Positions 8,490-15,437 of a DNA stretch of 21,663 nt are shown here, in pieces. A program made the position numbers and the translations under genes. The notes beneath the pieces are model-generated. The model made no database searches. It saw only the letters and a list, made by a program, of their open reading frames with translations, and was not told the origin of the DNA. The stretch is taken from NCBI GenBank assembly GCA_002413305.1, contig DHWS01000081.1, forward strand, positions 1 through 21,663, read 5' to 3'. Position 1 is the stretch's first letter; each line of letters begins with the position of its first letter. Origin of the DNA: Actinobacteria bacterium UBA5176 (GTDB taxonomy: Bacteria; Actinomycetota; UBA4738).

Positions 8490-9962
8490 CTATGGTCCCC
8501 CGAAGGCCGACGTCAGGGTGGCCATGTCGATGCCCATGTTCTGGTGCAGGATGAGGTTGACCTGCACGGTGGTGTGGTCGATGCCGGCCGCGGGCGGCTT
8601 GACGCTGTACAGGTGCCAGAGGCCGTCGTGCGGAACGGACAGCCCGATGGATTGTATGACCGCGACGGTGGTCCCGTTGGCGAGCACCTTGACCGTGGGC
8701 GTGCAGTTGGTCGTGTAGGTCGTCGGACACCGAAGGGCAACCGAGAAGGAGTAGGTAGTGGCCGGCGTCCCGTCCCAGGGGCGGACCTGGTAGATGGTAG
8801 TCGTCTTGGTCGTCGAGAGATACCACCCCCCGATGTACGCGCCGCCCGAGATCCTGGTGTAGGCCCCGGCCTGCGTGGTGAGCCACGCGTAGGTCTGCGC
8901 GTCCTCGATGCTGGCGTCCAGCAGCAGGTTCTTCGAGTACAACCAGTTCGTATCCGGGTAGAAGATCTTCACGATCGACTGCCAGCCCAAGCCGGTGAGG
9001 GCGCAGGACTGCGTCCCCCACTGGGACATCCTCCCGGCGTACGTTCCGGTCACGGCCTGGCAGGGGTCGGAGCTCGAACCCGACCAGTACTGCGAGAGCC
9101 AGATGCCGCCGTTCTTCCAGTTGATGGTGCCGTACGTCGCGTACACGGCCTGGTCAGTGTTCGCATTCGACCAGGTCGGGTCGAAGACCTGGTCCGCCGT
9201 GTAGTCGGTGATGTCGGCGCATCCCGCCCCACCCGTGTAGGCGTGTCCCGGGAGGGTGCGGTACCACGCGTAGGTCTTGGCGGCGATGGCGCCGGCGCCG
9301 AGCGCGTCGGCGTCCCACGAGGCGATCCACTCGTCAGGCAGCACGTGAGTGACGTAGAAGACGAAGTTGTAGGTCGTCGAGGTGTGCTGGGTGGTCGAGT
9401 ACACGGCGATCGTGGCTGGCGGCACGATCTGCGACGGCCATCCCGTGCAGGTGCTCGTGTCGTACGCGACGTCGGGCGAGGGTGCGGCGTCCGTTCGGGC
9501 AGCGGCCATCCGCTCCTGGGGGGTCAGCACCGCATGGGCAAAGGCGCCGACGGTGAGCTCGGCGTGAAGATGGAGGGGATCGCTCGGGTACAGCGGGACG
9601 CCGGTGAGGGTCCAAGTGCCGAACCCCTTCGCGCGAACGACCGCGGTGATCCGCCGGTAGGGCACTGAGGTCGAGATTCTCCCGCGGAAGACGAACAGGC
9701 CTCGGGGCCCGGTGGTGGTGTGGCGTCCGTACGATGGCAAGCTCACCGTGGCACCCACGACGGGCGCGCCGGTCGCCTTCGCCAACACCTCGCCGAACAC
9801 ACCGCTGGAGGTGGAACCTACCGGGGTGGCGGACGCTGCCTGGAGGCCGTGCGTACCCAGCGTCAGTACCGCGACCAGGGCGAGCAGGCCGATGGGGCGG
9901 GTCACCGAGCGGGCGCCCCGGGCGTTCGTCTGTTCGTCCGCTCTGTCTGCATGGACGGGCAC
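8490..9962 (-). CDS. Secreted SpoIID/LytB-domain protein with carboxypeptidase-regulatory-like domain
   Basis: The protein has 490 residues from GTG 9962, which has GGGAGG six bases upstream; GTG 9905 is a weaker alternative. A signal peptide spans about 20-46 (hydrophobic core 24-40, likely cut after LQAASA). A beta-sandwich resembling carboxypeptidase regulatory domains follows at about 53-120 (GVFGEVL, VVGATVSL, TTTGPRGLFVF). The SpoIID-like domain runs from about 200 to 345, with LPDEW (Glu211 at the position of the SpoIID catalytic Glu), AGAIAAKTYAWY and GRMSQWGTQSCAL. The usual HGxGMSQ reads YAGRMSQ, so its His is missing. The C-terminal 140 residues look like a separate beta domain. 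SpoIID proteins cleave peptidoglycan glycan strands lacking stem peptides; here catalysis is uncertain. A broken copy of its 3' end lies at 12255-12421. Confidence 0.82.
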   Translation of the reverse strand: MPVHADRADEQTNARGARSVTRPIGLLALVAVLTLGTHGLQAASATPVGSTSSGVFGEVLAKATGAPVVGATVSLPSYGRHTTTGPRGLFVFRGRISTSVPYRRITAVVRAKGFGTWTLTGVPLYPSDPLHLHAELTVGAFAHAVLTPQERMAAARTDAAPSPDVAYDTSTCTGWPSQIVPPATIAVYSTTQHTSTTYNFVFYVTHVLPDEWIASWDADALGAGAIAAKTYAWYRTLPGHAYTGGAGCADITDYTADQVFDPTWSNANTDQAVYATYGTINWKNGGIWLSQYWSGSSSDPCQAVTGTYAGRMSQWGTQSCALTGLGWQSIVKIFYPDTNWLYSKNLLLDASIEDAQTYAWLTTQAGAYTRISGGAYIGGWYLSTTKTTTIYQVRPWDGTPATTYSFSVALRCPTTYTTNCTPTVKVLANGTTVAVIQSIGLSVPHDGLWHLYSVKPPAAGIDHTTVQVNLILHQNMGIDMATLTSAFGGP

Positions 9963-10080
9963 CTCCAACCTCCCGTGGTGCGGGCGGAGGGATCCTGGCC
10001 CCACCCAGGGGGGTCCTAGGCGAGTGCCGTATGCGGAACCTCTTTCCTTGATGTCGGCAGGGCTCGCCGGCCGCTTTACC

Positions 10081-10123
10081 CGACGCGCGACGGATTCGCG
10101 AGAACCGATACAGGTGCCGGAGG
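10081..10123 (-). pseudogene. Remnant of the 3' end of a phosphatase/sulfatase-superfamily gene
   Basis: Aligned by eye to 12477-12520, inside the last codons of the intact gene, 39 of 44 columns agree, including the 16 bases tacaggtgccggagg plus one flanking mismatch. In one minus frame it reads LRHLYRFSRI, identical to ten residues near the intact C-terminus. Upstream of it the similarity fades and no body of the gene remains. It sits directly before the SpoIID-like gene, the same relative order as the intact phosphatase gene and the SpoIID remnant at 12255-12421. Confidence 0.6.
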
Positions 10124-10313
10124 CCGGGACTGCCCCTGGTATGCCGGGCAACCTCCACGACCCTCGCGCCGTCCTGCACCACGACCAGCCCGGCCTAGTA
10201 CCGCTGTGCCATAGGTGAACACGAACCTGGAGCGAGCCAGGCGGGAACGATCCAGCACCAAAGGTCGATCGCCTCTGGACCCGAAAGCGCCAGGTTCGCA
10301 CCATCGTGCTTCG

Positions 10314-10412
10314 GAGAAGCACCAGCCAGGCTAGGCTGAACGCGACAGCGGCGCCGGCCAGCGCGGCGCCGAGCAGCTGCAGGACATCGCCACCGAGACG
10401 CCCTGCCGGATG
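10314..10412 (-). pseudogene. Membrane-helix fragment, perhaps a decayed copy of the 59-residue protein gene
   Basis: Translation gives GDVLQLLGAALAGAAVAF followed by SLAWLVLLR, a good membrane helix. It can be lined up with GSYLIQVIAGAGLAVMVAAK of the 59-residue protein, also by its place relative to a methyltransferase gene. The frame continues back to the methyltransferase stop without any start codon. This looks like a broken gene rather than a working one. The match is short and could reflect generic helix composition. Confidence 0.3.
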
Positions 10413-10514
10413 TTGCTTGGGTAGAGCGCCAGGGCGGGGGATCGCGGCGATCAGGAACCGATGCCACAGGATGGCCCGCCAGGTTTCTCCGACTCGATCG
10501 ACACCGTGCCGAGC

Positions 10515-11927
10515 CTATGCCGCGTTCTGGGCCCGCATGAGGTAGAGCATCCGTCCAGAATCCGGGATCGGTTCGGTCCGCAGGATCTCGAACCGCTCGG
10601 CGAATGCCTCCTCGAACCCCTCCCGCGTGTAGCCGGGGAAGACGTCCTCCCGAGCGGCCAGCAGCATCTGCACCTTCGGGTCGGACTTCGGAACAAACTC
10701 CACGGCCAGCCAGGTGCACGAGGCGCGGAAGAACCCCGCGACGCCCTGAAGGGGAACGTTGTTGGCGATGGCCAGGTGGTGGACCAGGGCCAGCGCCAGT
10801 GCCATATCCGCCGGCCCACGCTCGGCGAGTGTCATCCGCTCCCGGTTCTCCCACCCGATGGCCGGGCTCGGATTCGTCAGGTCGAGGATCAGCGGGTGGA
10901 CGTTCTTCACCTTCTCCTCGGCCAGCTTCCGGTAGCAGATGTCCACGGTGGCCGGGTCGAAGTCGAAGGCCACGGTTCGGGCGCCCTCGGCTGCCGCGAT
11001 GCGGCTGAACATGCCGGTGTTTGCGCCGAGGTCCCACACGGTCTGAGGCGACGCCTGGCGGACGAACTCGCCGACCAGCCGCTGCTTGTGGGCCAGGCCC
11101 TGCTGGGAGTAGCTGTCGGCCTCGTCGTAGTAGGCCGACCAGACCGACGTGGGCGGATCCCAGCGAAGCTTCCGGATCGCACCCTCGAGGCTCTGGATCA
11201 GCCCGACGAAGGCCTGCCGCGAGAACGGACGGGTTCGCTTCGCCGGTCCCTGCTCGGATGACCCGGCCGCGGTGGCCTCGCCAGCGTGGCGCCGCTGGCT
11301 CCGGGCGTGGAGGAACAGGTGGAGCAGCAGCGCCGGCCGGAGCCGGGACCGGAACGGCAGGAGCCCGGCCGCCATGTCCAGCGGGACCCCGTCGAGCTGC
11401 ACGCGGGCGAGCTGGCCGAGCCGCGGATCCCGGTACCGCATCAGCGCGAGCGGTGCCAGGAAGTGCTGGCAGAACTGTCCGTAAGCGATCCATGGTTGGC
11501 CTTCGCGGAGCTTCTCGAACGAGAGCGTGTCGATAAGGACTGCGCGGCCGCCGTCGAACTGGATGTTGTAGGCGCTGGCGTCCCGGAGCGACATGCCGTG
11601 CTCCATCGCGACCGACTGGATGCGCAGAGTGGCCAGGGCGGCGTCCTTCAGCTGCGAGAACGACCATTCGTACGGGTAGGAGACGAACCCGACCCGTTTG
11701 GGCCTGATGACCCGGTACGCGTCGGGCCCGGGGGCCAGGGAAAGGTCTGCCTCCTCGTGTCGCACCACCAGGCCCTCCCCGGTCAGCGCGTCGTACAGGC
11801 CAGAGGAGTGCAGGAGTTCGAACTGATCGGCGAAGACTCGGTTGACCTGCCGGTACAGCGTGCCCTCGCGGGTGAAGACGAACCCGCTAGGGTCCCGGAA
11901 GGAGCCGGCGACACCGACCCCGCTCAC
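10515..11927 (-). CDS. SAM-dependent methyltransferase with kinase-like N-terminal half (NoeA-like)
   Basis: The protein has 470 residues from GTG 11927. The front half begins near FRDPSGFVF and TLYRQVNRVF. It contains LRDASAYNIQF (Asp116, Asn121) and VLIDTLSF (Asp133), an arrangement like the D-x4-N and D of phosphotransferase/kinase catalytic loops. The back half is a class I methyltransferase: motif I WDLGANTGMF at 298-307, FDFDP after strand 2, and ALALVHHLAI at about 378-387. Overall organisation resembles proteins annotated as nodulation protein NoeA-related methyltransferases. The start is supported by homology-like onset but has no good Shine-Dalgarno; the frame is open to 12026, overlapping the small gene upstream. 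It follows that small gene after 28 bp, so they are probably one operon. The role is likely modification of a surface glycan; the acceptor is unknown. Confidence 0.82.
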   Translation of the reverse strand: MSGVGVAGSFRDPSGFVFTREGTLYRQVNRVFADQFELLHSSGLYDALTGEGLVVRHEEADLSLAPGPDAYRVIRPKRVGFVSYPYEWSFSQLKDAALATLRIQSVAMEHGMSLRDASAYNIQFDGGRAVLIDTLSFEKLREGQPWIAYGQFCQHFLAPLALMRYRDPRLGQLARVQLDGVPLDMAAGLLPFRSRLRPALLLHLFLHARSQRRHAGEATAAGSSEQGPAKRTRPFSRQAFVGLIQSLEGAIRKLRWDPPTSVWSAYYDEADSYSQQGLAHKQRLVGEFVRQASPQTVWDLGANTGMFSRIAAAEGARTVAFDFDPATVDICYRKLAEEKVKNVHPLILDLTNPSPAIGWENRERMTLAERGPADMALALALVHHLAIANNVPLQGVAGFFRASCTWLAVEFVPKSDPKVQMLLAAREDVFPGYTREGFEEAFAERFEILRTEPIPDSGRMLYLMRAQNAA

Positions 11928-11955
11928 GCGGAGGTGGGGCCCCGGTTGATGGCGA

Positions 11956-12135
11956 TCAGTCCTCTCGGGACGAACCCGAGTCGACCTTCGGGGCGGCGTT
12001 CTTGCGGGTGAGGAACCCCCACACACGCCGCCAGAAAACCTTGGCGGCCACCATGACGGCTAGCCCGGCTCCGGCGATCACCTGGATGAGATAGCTCCCG
12101 GAGTTTGCGTCGATGTATGCGAAAAGTGGCTTCAT
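11956..12135 (-). CDS. Small membrane protein with YIDANSGSY motif (59 aa)
   Basis: This 59-residue protein starts MKPLFAYIDANSGSYLIQ, has one membrane helix (about 15-33), a basic stretch VFWRRVWGFLTRK (33-45) and a polar tail ending SRED. GGGAAGG lies six bases before the ATG, an excellent ribosome-binding site. I recall small proteins with a YIDPxTGS start followed by one helix and a basic segment lying beside sulfatase-like and methyltransferase genes in surface-polysaccharide regions; that is memory, not a search. Here it sits between exactly such genes, 28 bp before the NoeA-like methyltransferase. A TACAAT sequence (minus strand, 12216-12221) could be part of a promoter, but no matching -35 is seen. 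The function is unknown; a membrane adaptor or anchor for a neighbouring enzyme is a guess. Confidence 0.75.
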   Translation of the reverse strand: MKPLFAYIDANSGSYLIQVIAGAGLAVMVAAKVFWRRVWGFLTRKNAAPKVDSGSSRED

Positions 12136-12254
12136 GCTGGGCCTTCCCGCCGCGCCGGCATGTTCAAGATGGATATCAGGTATCCCGAAGCGGATTTCCC
12201 CGGAACGAGAGGTGGATTGTAGCCTGCGAACAAGGGGGGCGCCACGTGTTCCGC

Positions 12255-12421
12255 AGGCCCCCCAAGGCCGACGTGAAGGTCGCCATGTCGACGCCCATAG
12301 CCTGGTGCAGCATCAGGTTCACCCACACGCTCGTGTGGGCGATGCCCGCCGCCGGCGGCTTCGCGCTCCACCGGGTGCCACAGGCCGTCGTGCGGGTCGC
12401 TCAGGCCGAGCGACTGCATGA
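12255..12421 (-). pseudogene. Remnant of the 3' end of a second SpoIID-like gene, frameshifted
   Basis: This stretch aligns base by base with the 3' end of the intact SpoIID-like gene (about 8496-8665). It encodes QSLGLSDPHDGLWH, then after one extra base (CCGG in place of CTG) AKPPAAGIAHTSVWVNLMLH and MGVDMATFTSALGG. The intact protein has QSIGLSVPHDGLWH and PPAAGIDHTTVQVNLILHQ at the same places. Everything upstream of the last 55 codons is missing, and the stop codon after GG is lost. It lies 47 bp downstream of the phosphatase-superfamily gene. Confidence 0.85.
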
Positions 12422-12468
12422 GTGGCCCTGCGGGTTGCCGGGCCCACCCGGCCGCGGGGGCGGTTCGC

Positions 12469-14085
12469 CTACGTGCCGACGCGCGAGGTGATCCGCGAGA
12501 ACCGGTACAGGTGCCGGAGGTCCCGGAACGTGTATTCGTCGTCGGGCAGCAGCGGGAGGGTCATGCCGAAGTACCGGTCGAGGATCAGCCGGAACGTGTT
12601 CACGGGCGTGATCCCCGCCGGCACGTCGGATGGGGCCACGCCGGGCAGCTCGTAGGCGTTCAGGATGCCGAACTTGCGCTGGACCGTGAGCGGCTTCGGG
12701 TTCGGACCCCAGGCGGTCGGCTCGCCCGCGTACGGACCCTCGTCGGACTGGAGCACGACGATGGGACGAGACGACGCCGGCCCCGCGAGGAGGCGGTCCA
12801 TCACGCGAAGGACCTCGCCATTCACCCACGCGAGCTGGTCGACGTAGGCTCGAGAGGCGTCTTCTCGCGCTTCCAGCTGCTCGCTCACGTAGCGTCCGCG
12901 CGCGTCGAACACGAACGGGTCGTGCGGGACCAGGAGGTGGGCGAAGACGAACCGTGGCGCCTGCACGTCGGTCCGCGAACGGCCCGAGGCGAGGTCGTCG
13001 AACTGCGCCCGGACCGCCGACCACTCGCTGCGGCGGTCGTCCAGCAGCTTCGGCAGGAGGTGCAGGCGGCGGGCGACCGGTTCGAGCAGCGTGCTGTGGT
13101 ACAGGACCGTCGAGAACTCGGACAGCCCGCCGAACCGCACCTCCGCGTCGGCCTGGGGGCTCCTCGACGTCGGCAGCCAGTTCGCTCCGATGTGCACGTA
13201 CGAATACCCCGCCCGCTTCAGCAACCGGACCGCCTCGCAGTTGCGGATGAGGTCGAGGAGCGGTCGCGCGTCCCCCGTGCCCGCGCCGAACCGCCGGGTC
13301 AGGAAATCCAGGTAGGTCATGTTGAGCGTCGACGCGAGCGAGAGCGAGGTCCGCGGATAGTTGGTATGGGCGTCCGGTTCGACGTCGAACCCACGCAGGG
13401 AAAGTGCCCGCAGGAACGGGCCGTCGTCGAAGCCGAACTGGTCCTGGAGCGTGGTCGGGCCGGCGTACTCATCCAGGACGATGTAGTAGATGTCGGGAGG
13501 CTTCGTCACGCCGGGGAGGGGATGCCACGCCGGACGTGCGGCATCGAACCCCGCGGGATGGACCTCACCGGGCGCGGCCGCTTGCGCGACCACGATCTGC
13601 ACGAGGTTGACCATCACCAGCCCGGCGGCGATGAGGTTCAGGCCGAACGTGAGAGCGGCGGAACGCCCGCCCAGCCGGACCGCCAGCACCACTGCGGCCG
13701 CGGCCAGGATCGCCCACAACGGCAGCAGCAACGCCTGCCGCCCGACGACGAAGCCTGCGACCCTCCTCCCGCCCAGCGCCTGGTACACGTGCCCGTACGA
13801 GAAGAACAGGACGACGAACGCCGACGTGATCAAGCCGGCCCGCCGGGCGTCCCGGAGGGCGAGCCAGCAGACGGCCATCACGATCGTCGCGGCGGCGACG
13901 CACACCAGCAAGGGGGCCAGGACGTCGCTCCACCCGAGGCCTTCGTGGACGTTCTGGGCGAACAGGTAGAGGACCGGGAACGCGCCGAACAGGATCGGGT
14001 GCAGGACCAGCTGCCGCTTCGGACGGGGTGGGACCCGGTGCGCGGGGGAGGCGGGGTCCTGCACGGGCCCGACAGCGGTGTTCAT
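12469..14085 (-). CDS. Membrane-anchored alkaline phosphatase/sulfatase-superfamily enzyme
   Basis: The protein has 538 residues. Four or five membrane helices span about 28-170 (for example 53-77, 86-100, 118-137, 146-168), then an extracytoplasmic enzyme domain. Metal-site landmarks are visible: IVLDEYAG (Asp205), the nucleophile region NYPRTSLSLAS (Thr246/Ser247), LLVPHDPF (His388) and LQSDEGP (Asp448-Glu449). Most relatives have Asp-His at the last position; here Glu stands in place of His. The layout resembles lipoteichoic-acid-synthase-type and phosphoethanolamine-transferase-type membrane enzymes, so it may move or remove a phosphate- or sulfate-linked group on a surface polymer. The ATG at 14085 overlaps the stop of the methyltransferase as ATGA. 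The frame stays open far upstream inside that gene, which is ignored. A SpoIID gene remnant follows it. Confidence 0.85.
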   Translation of the reverse strand: MNTAVGPVQDPASPAHRVPPRPKRQLVLHPILFGAFPVLYLFAQNVHEGLGWSDVLAPLLVCVAAATIVMAVCWLALRDARRAGLITSAFVVLFFSYGHVYQALGGRRVAGFVVGRQALLLPLWAILAAAAVVLAVRLGGRSAALTFGLNLIAAGLVMVNLVQIVVAQAAAPGEVHPAGFDAARPAWHPLPGVTKPPDIYYIVLDEYAGPTTLQDQFGFDDGPFLRALSLRGFDVEPDAHTNYPRTSLSLASTLNMTYLDFLTRRFGAGTGDARPLLDLIRNCEAVRLLKRAGYSYVHIGANWLPTSRSPQADAEVRFGGLSEFSTVLYHSTLLEPVARRLHLLPKLLDDRRSEWSAVRAQFDDLASGRSRTDVQAPRFVFAHLLVPHDPFVFDARGRYVSEQLEAREDASRAYVDQLAWVNGEVLRVMDRLLAGPASSRPIVVLQSDEGPYAGEPTAWGPNPKPLTVQRKFGILNAYELPGVAPSDVPAGITPVNTFRLILDRYFGMTLPLLPDDEYTFRDLRHLYRFSRITSRVGT

Positions 14086-14921
14086 CGCGCCGAGCCGTCC
14101 CACCACACCGTGACCACCGGCCGGTCGGGGAACCCGTACAGACCGTCCCGTTCGATGATCCACGCCCCGCACGCCTCGTCCACGTCGGCCTGGCGATCGG
14201 CCGGGAGACACAGCTGGCGCCGAACCCACCCCGTCAGGTCCTCGCGTCGCGCGAACCCACCCGGCCGTGGCTCCTCCCATTGCTGCCACCGGACGTCCAG
14301 CCCCGCCTCGCGCAGGACCGCCAGGGCGTCCATCGCGGTAGGACCGGTCGGCCGGACCACCCCGTGGAACCGCAGCCAGAGCTCGTTCAGCCGGCTCTGG
14401 GGATGGCCGATGGTCATCTCCATCACCACTCGGGCGCGGGCGTGGTCGGTGAGTCGCAACGTGAACGCATCGAGGTCGGGCGCGTTGTAGGCGACGTGGT
14501 GGCACACGGCGACGTCCGCCGCCGGAGTGGCGTCGGCCACGTCCGGCCACCGGCCTTCCACGGTGTCGGCGGCGACCCCGGCGCGTTCGGCCTGCTTCGC
14601 GAATGCGGCCAGCATCTCCGAGCCGCTGTCGACCCCGATCAGGAGCCGAGCTCGCGACACGAGTGCCATGGAGGCGCCCCCGGCCCCGCATCCCACGTCG
14701 AGCACGGTGCCACCCTCCGGCAGGGCCACCAGTGCGGCGTGGTTCGAATACGACAGTTGGCGGCGGGCCGCTTCGGCACGGGAGACGAACAGCTCCACGG
14801 GGAACGTCCAGGGGTTCTCCGGCGCGCGCGCGAGGATCTCCTCGGGGATCGCCCACGAGGCGAGTTGCTCGCGCCAACGGCCGGCCGCGCTGGGGAGCTG
14901 CGCAGTCATTTCGTCCGTCAT
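14082..14921 (-). CDS. Class I SAM-dependent methyltransferase
   Basis: The protein has 279 residues. Motif I is VLDVGCGAGGAS at 73-84, the acidic SAM-binding residue is in IGVDSG (95-100), and VCHHVAYNAPDLDAF is the motif IV region. The rest (MEMTIGHPQSRLNELW and the C-terminal WEEPRPGG stretch) does not identify a known subfamily for me. The ATG at 14921 overlaps the thioesterase stop as ATGA, and its own stop overlaps the phosphatase-superfamily start the same way, so three genes are probably translated as a coupled set. That ties an acyl-CoA thioesterase, a small-molecule-type methyltransferase and an envelope enzyme into one transcript. The substrate is unknown. Confidence 0.85.
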   Translation of the reverse strand: MTDEMTAQLPSAAGRWREQLASWAIPEEILARAPENPWTFPVELFVSRAEAARRQLSYSNHAALVALPEGGTVLDVGCGAGGASMALVSRARLLIGVDSGSEMLAAFAKQAERAGVAADTVEGRWPDVADATPAADVAVCHHVAYNAPDLDAFTLRLTDHARARVVMEMTIGHPQSRLNELWLRFHGVVRPTGPTAMDALAVLREAGLDVRWQQWEEPRPGGFARREDLTGWVRRQLCLPADRQADVDEACGAWIIERDGLYGFPDRPVVTVWWDGSAR

Positions 14922-15385
14922 GACCCTTCGACCTTCAGGAGCTCCGGTGCCTGTGGACCGGCGGTGGCCAGTCGCACGCGGTACTCCTCGGGCCAGGGGA
15001 CGGGCCGGCCGCGCGGTTCGTCCAGCAGGACGACGGACGCCGTCCCGCGCACGGCCACGGCGTCGCCGGAGCGCATCTCGAAGCGGTATGTCATCGAGGT
15101 CCGGCCGACGTTCGCCACGGTCAGTTCGATGTCGACGAGGTCCCGGAACCGGAGCGGGAGCTCGAAGTCGGCTTCGACGTGCGCCCGGGGCAGCCGGTCG
15201 TAGATCACGTGGAGGAAGCCGAGCCGCTCGAGCAGGGCGGTCTCGGCCATCTCGATGAACCGGAACGCCGCGGTGTTGTGGTAGTTACCGGAGGCGTCCG
15301 TGTCCGGCCATTCGATGCGCCGCTGGATGCGGATCGACGCCGGCGTCGCCTCGTCCGCGGTCCGTTCGGAAGCTTGCTCTCCCAT
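14918..15385 (-). CDS. Hotdog-fold acyl-CoA thioesterase (4-hydroxybenzoyl-CoA thioesterase/YbgC type)
   Basis: The protein has 155 residues, the normal size for one hotdog domain. IEWPDTDASGNYHNTAAFRF (24-43) is the 4HBT signature, with the catalytic Asp in the DTDASG element, followed by the long helix IEMAETALLERLG. The later strands RFRDLVDIELTVANVGRTSM match the fold. It hydrolyses an acyl-CoA to free acid plus CoA in the cytoplasm. Neighbouring CoA-ester genes (hydroxylase, ligase, dehydrogenase) suggest an aromatic or ring-derived acyl-CoA. ATG 15385 has GGGAG just before it. The gene is first in a minus-strand set and divergent from the luciferase-like oxidoreductase, 52 bp away. Confidence 0.88.
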   Translation of the reverse strand: MGEQASERTADEATPASIRIQRRIEWPDTDASGNYHNTAAFRFIEMAETALLERLGFLHVIYDRLPRAHVEADFELPLRFRDLVDIELTVANVGRTSMTYRFEMRSGDAVAVRGTASVVLLDEPRGRPVPWPEEYRVRLATAGPQAPELLKVEGS

Positions 15386-15437
15386 GGCTCCCTATTGTGT
15401 AACGTCGGGACCGCGCCGAAGGGAGCCCTGGTCGAGG
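15386..15437. promoter_or_regulatory. Divergent intergenic region, presumed promoters
   Basis: Only 52 bp separate two divergent genes, so promoters in both directions must overlap here or reach into the genes. On the plus strand TTGCTC (15374-15379) and TGTAAC (18 bp later) form a weak pair. On the minus strand TTACACAAT close to the thioesterase ATG could be a -10. No operator repeat is evident. Confidence 0.3.

Larger units (their letters stand above)
9963..10514. other. Gap holding gene remnants, no intact gene
   Basis: Minus-strand frames stay open here but have no proper start or whole domain, and protein-like segments jump between frames. I find a 43-bp match to the 3' end of the phosphatase-superfamily gene (10081-10123) and a membrane-helix segment resembling the 59-residue protein (10314-10412). 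The remaining sequence looks like decayed coding DNA. It also has to hold the promoter or leader of the SpoIID-like gene, which I could not place. Confidence 0.55.

Noticed and set aside
8104..9021. A 305-codon minus-strand frame through the end of the SpoIID-like gene and beyond
   Set aside because: Most of it is the wrong frame of the SpoIID-like gene. The tail after 8490 has no start, no domain and weak codon bias.
9963..10322. N-terminal extension of the SpoIID-like protein back to 10322
   Set aside because: The added residues are Arg/Trp-rich and lie over gene remnants; GTG 9962 has a good Shine-Dalgarno and sits just before a normal signal peptide.
10195..11667. 490-codon minus-strand frame across the NoeA-like methyltransferase
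   Set aside because: It is Arg/Pro-rich with no domains, while the other frame holds clear methyltransferase motifs.
14086..14877. N-terminal extension of the phosphatase-superfamily protein
   Set aside because: It would lie inside the methyltransferase gene in another frame. The ATGA overlap at 14082-14085 gives a natural start right before the membrane helices.
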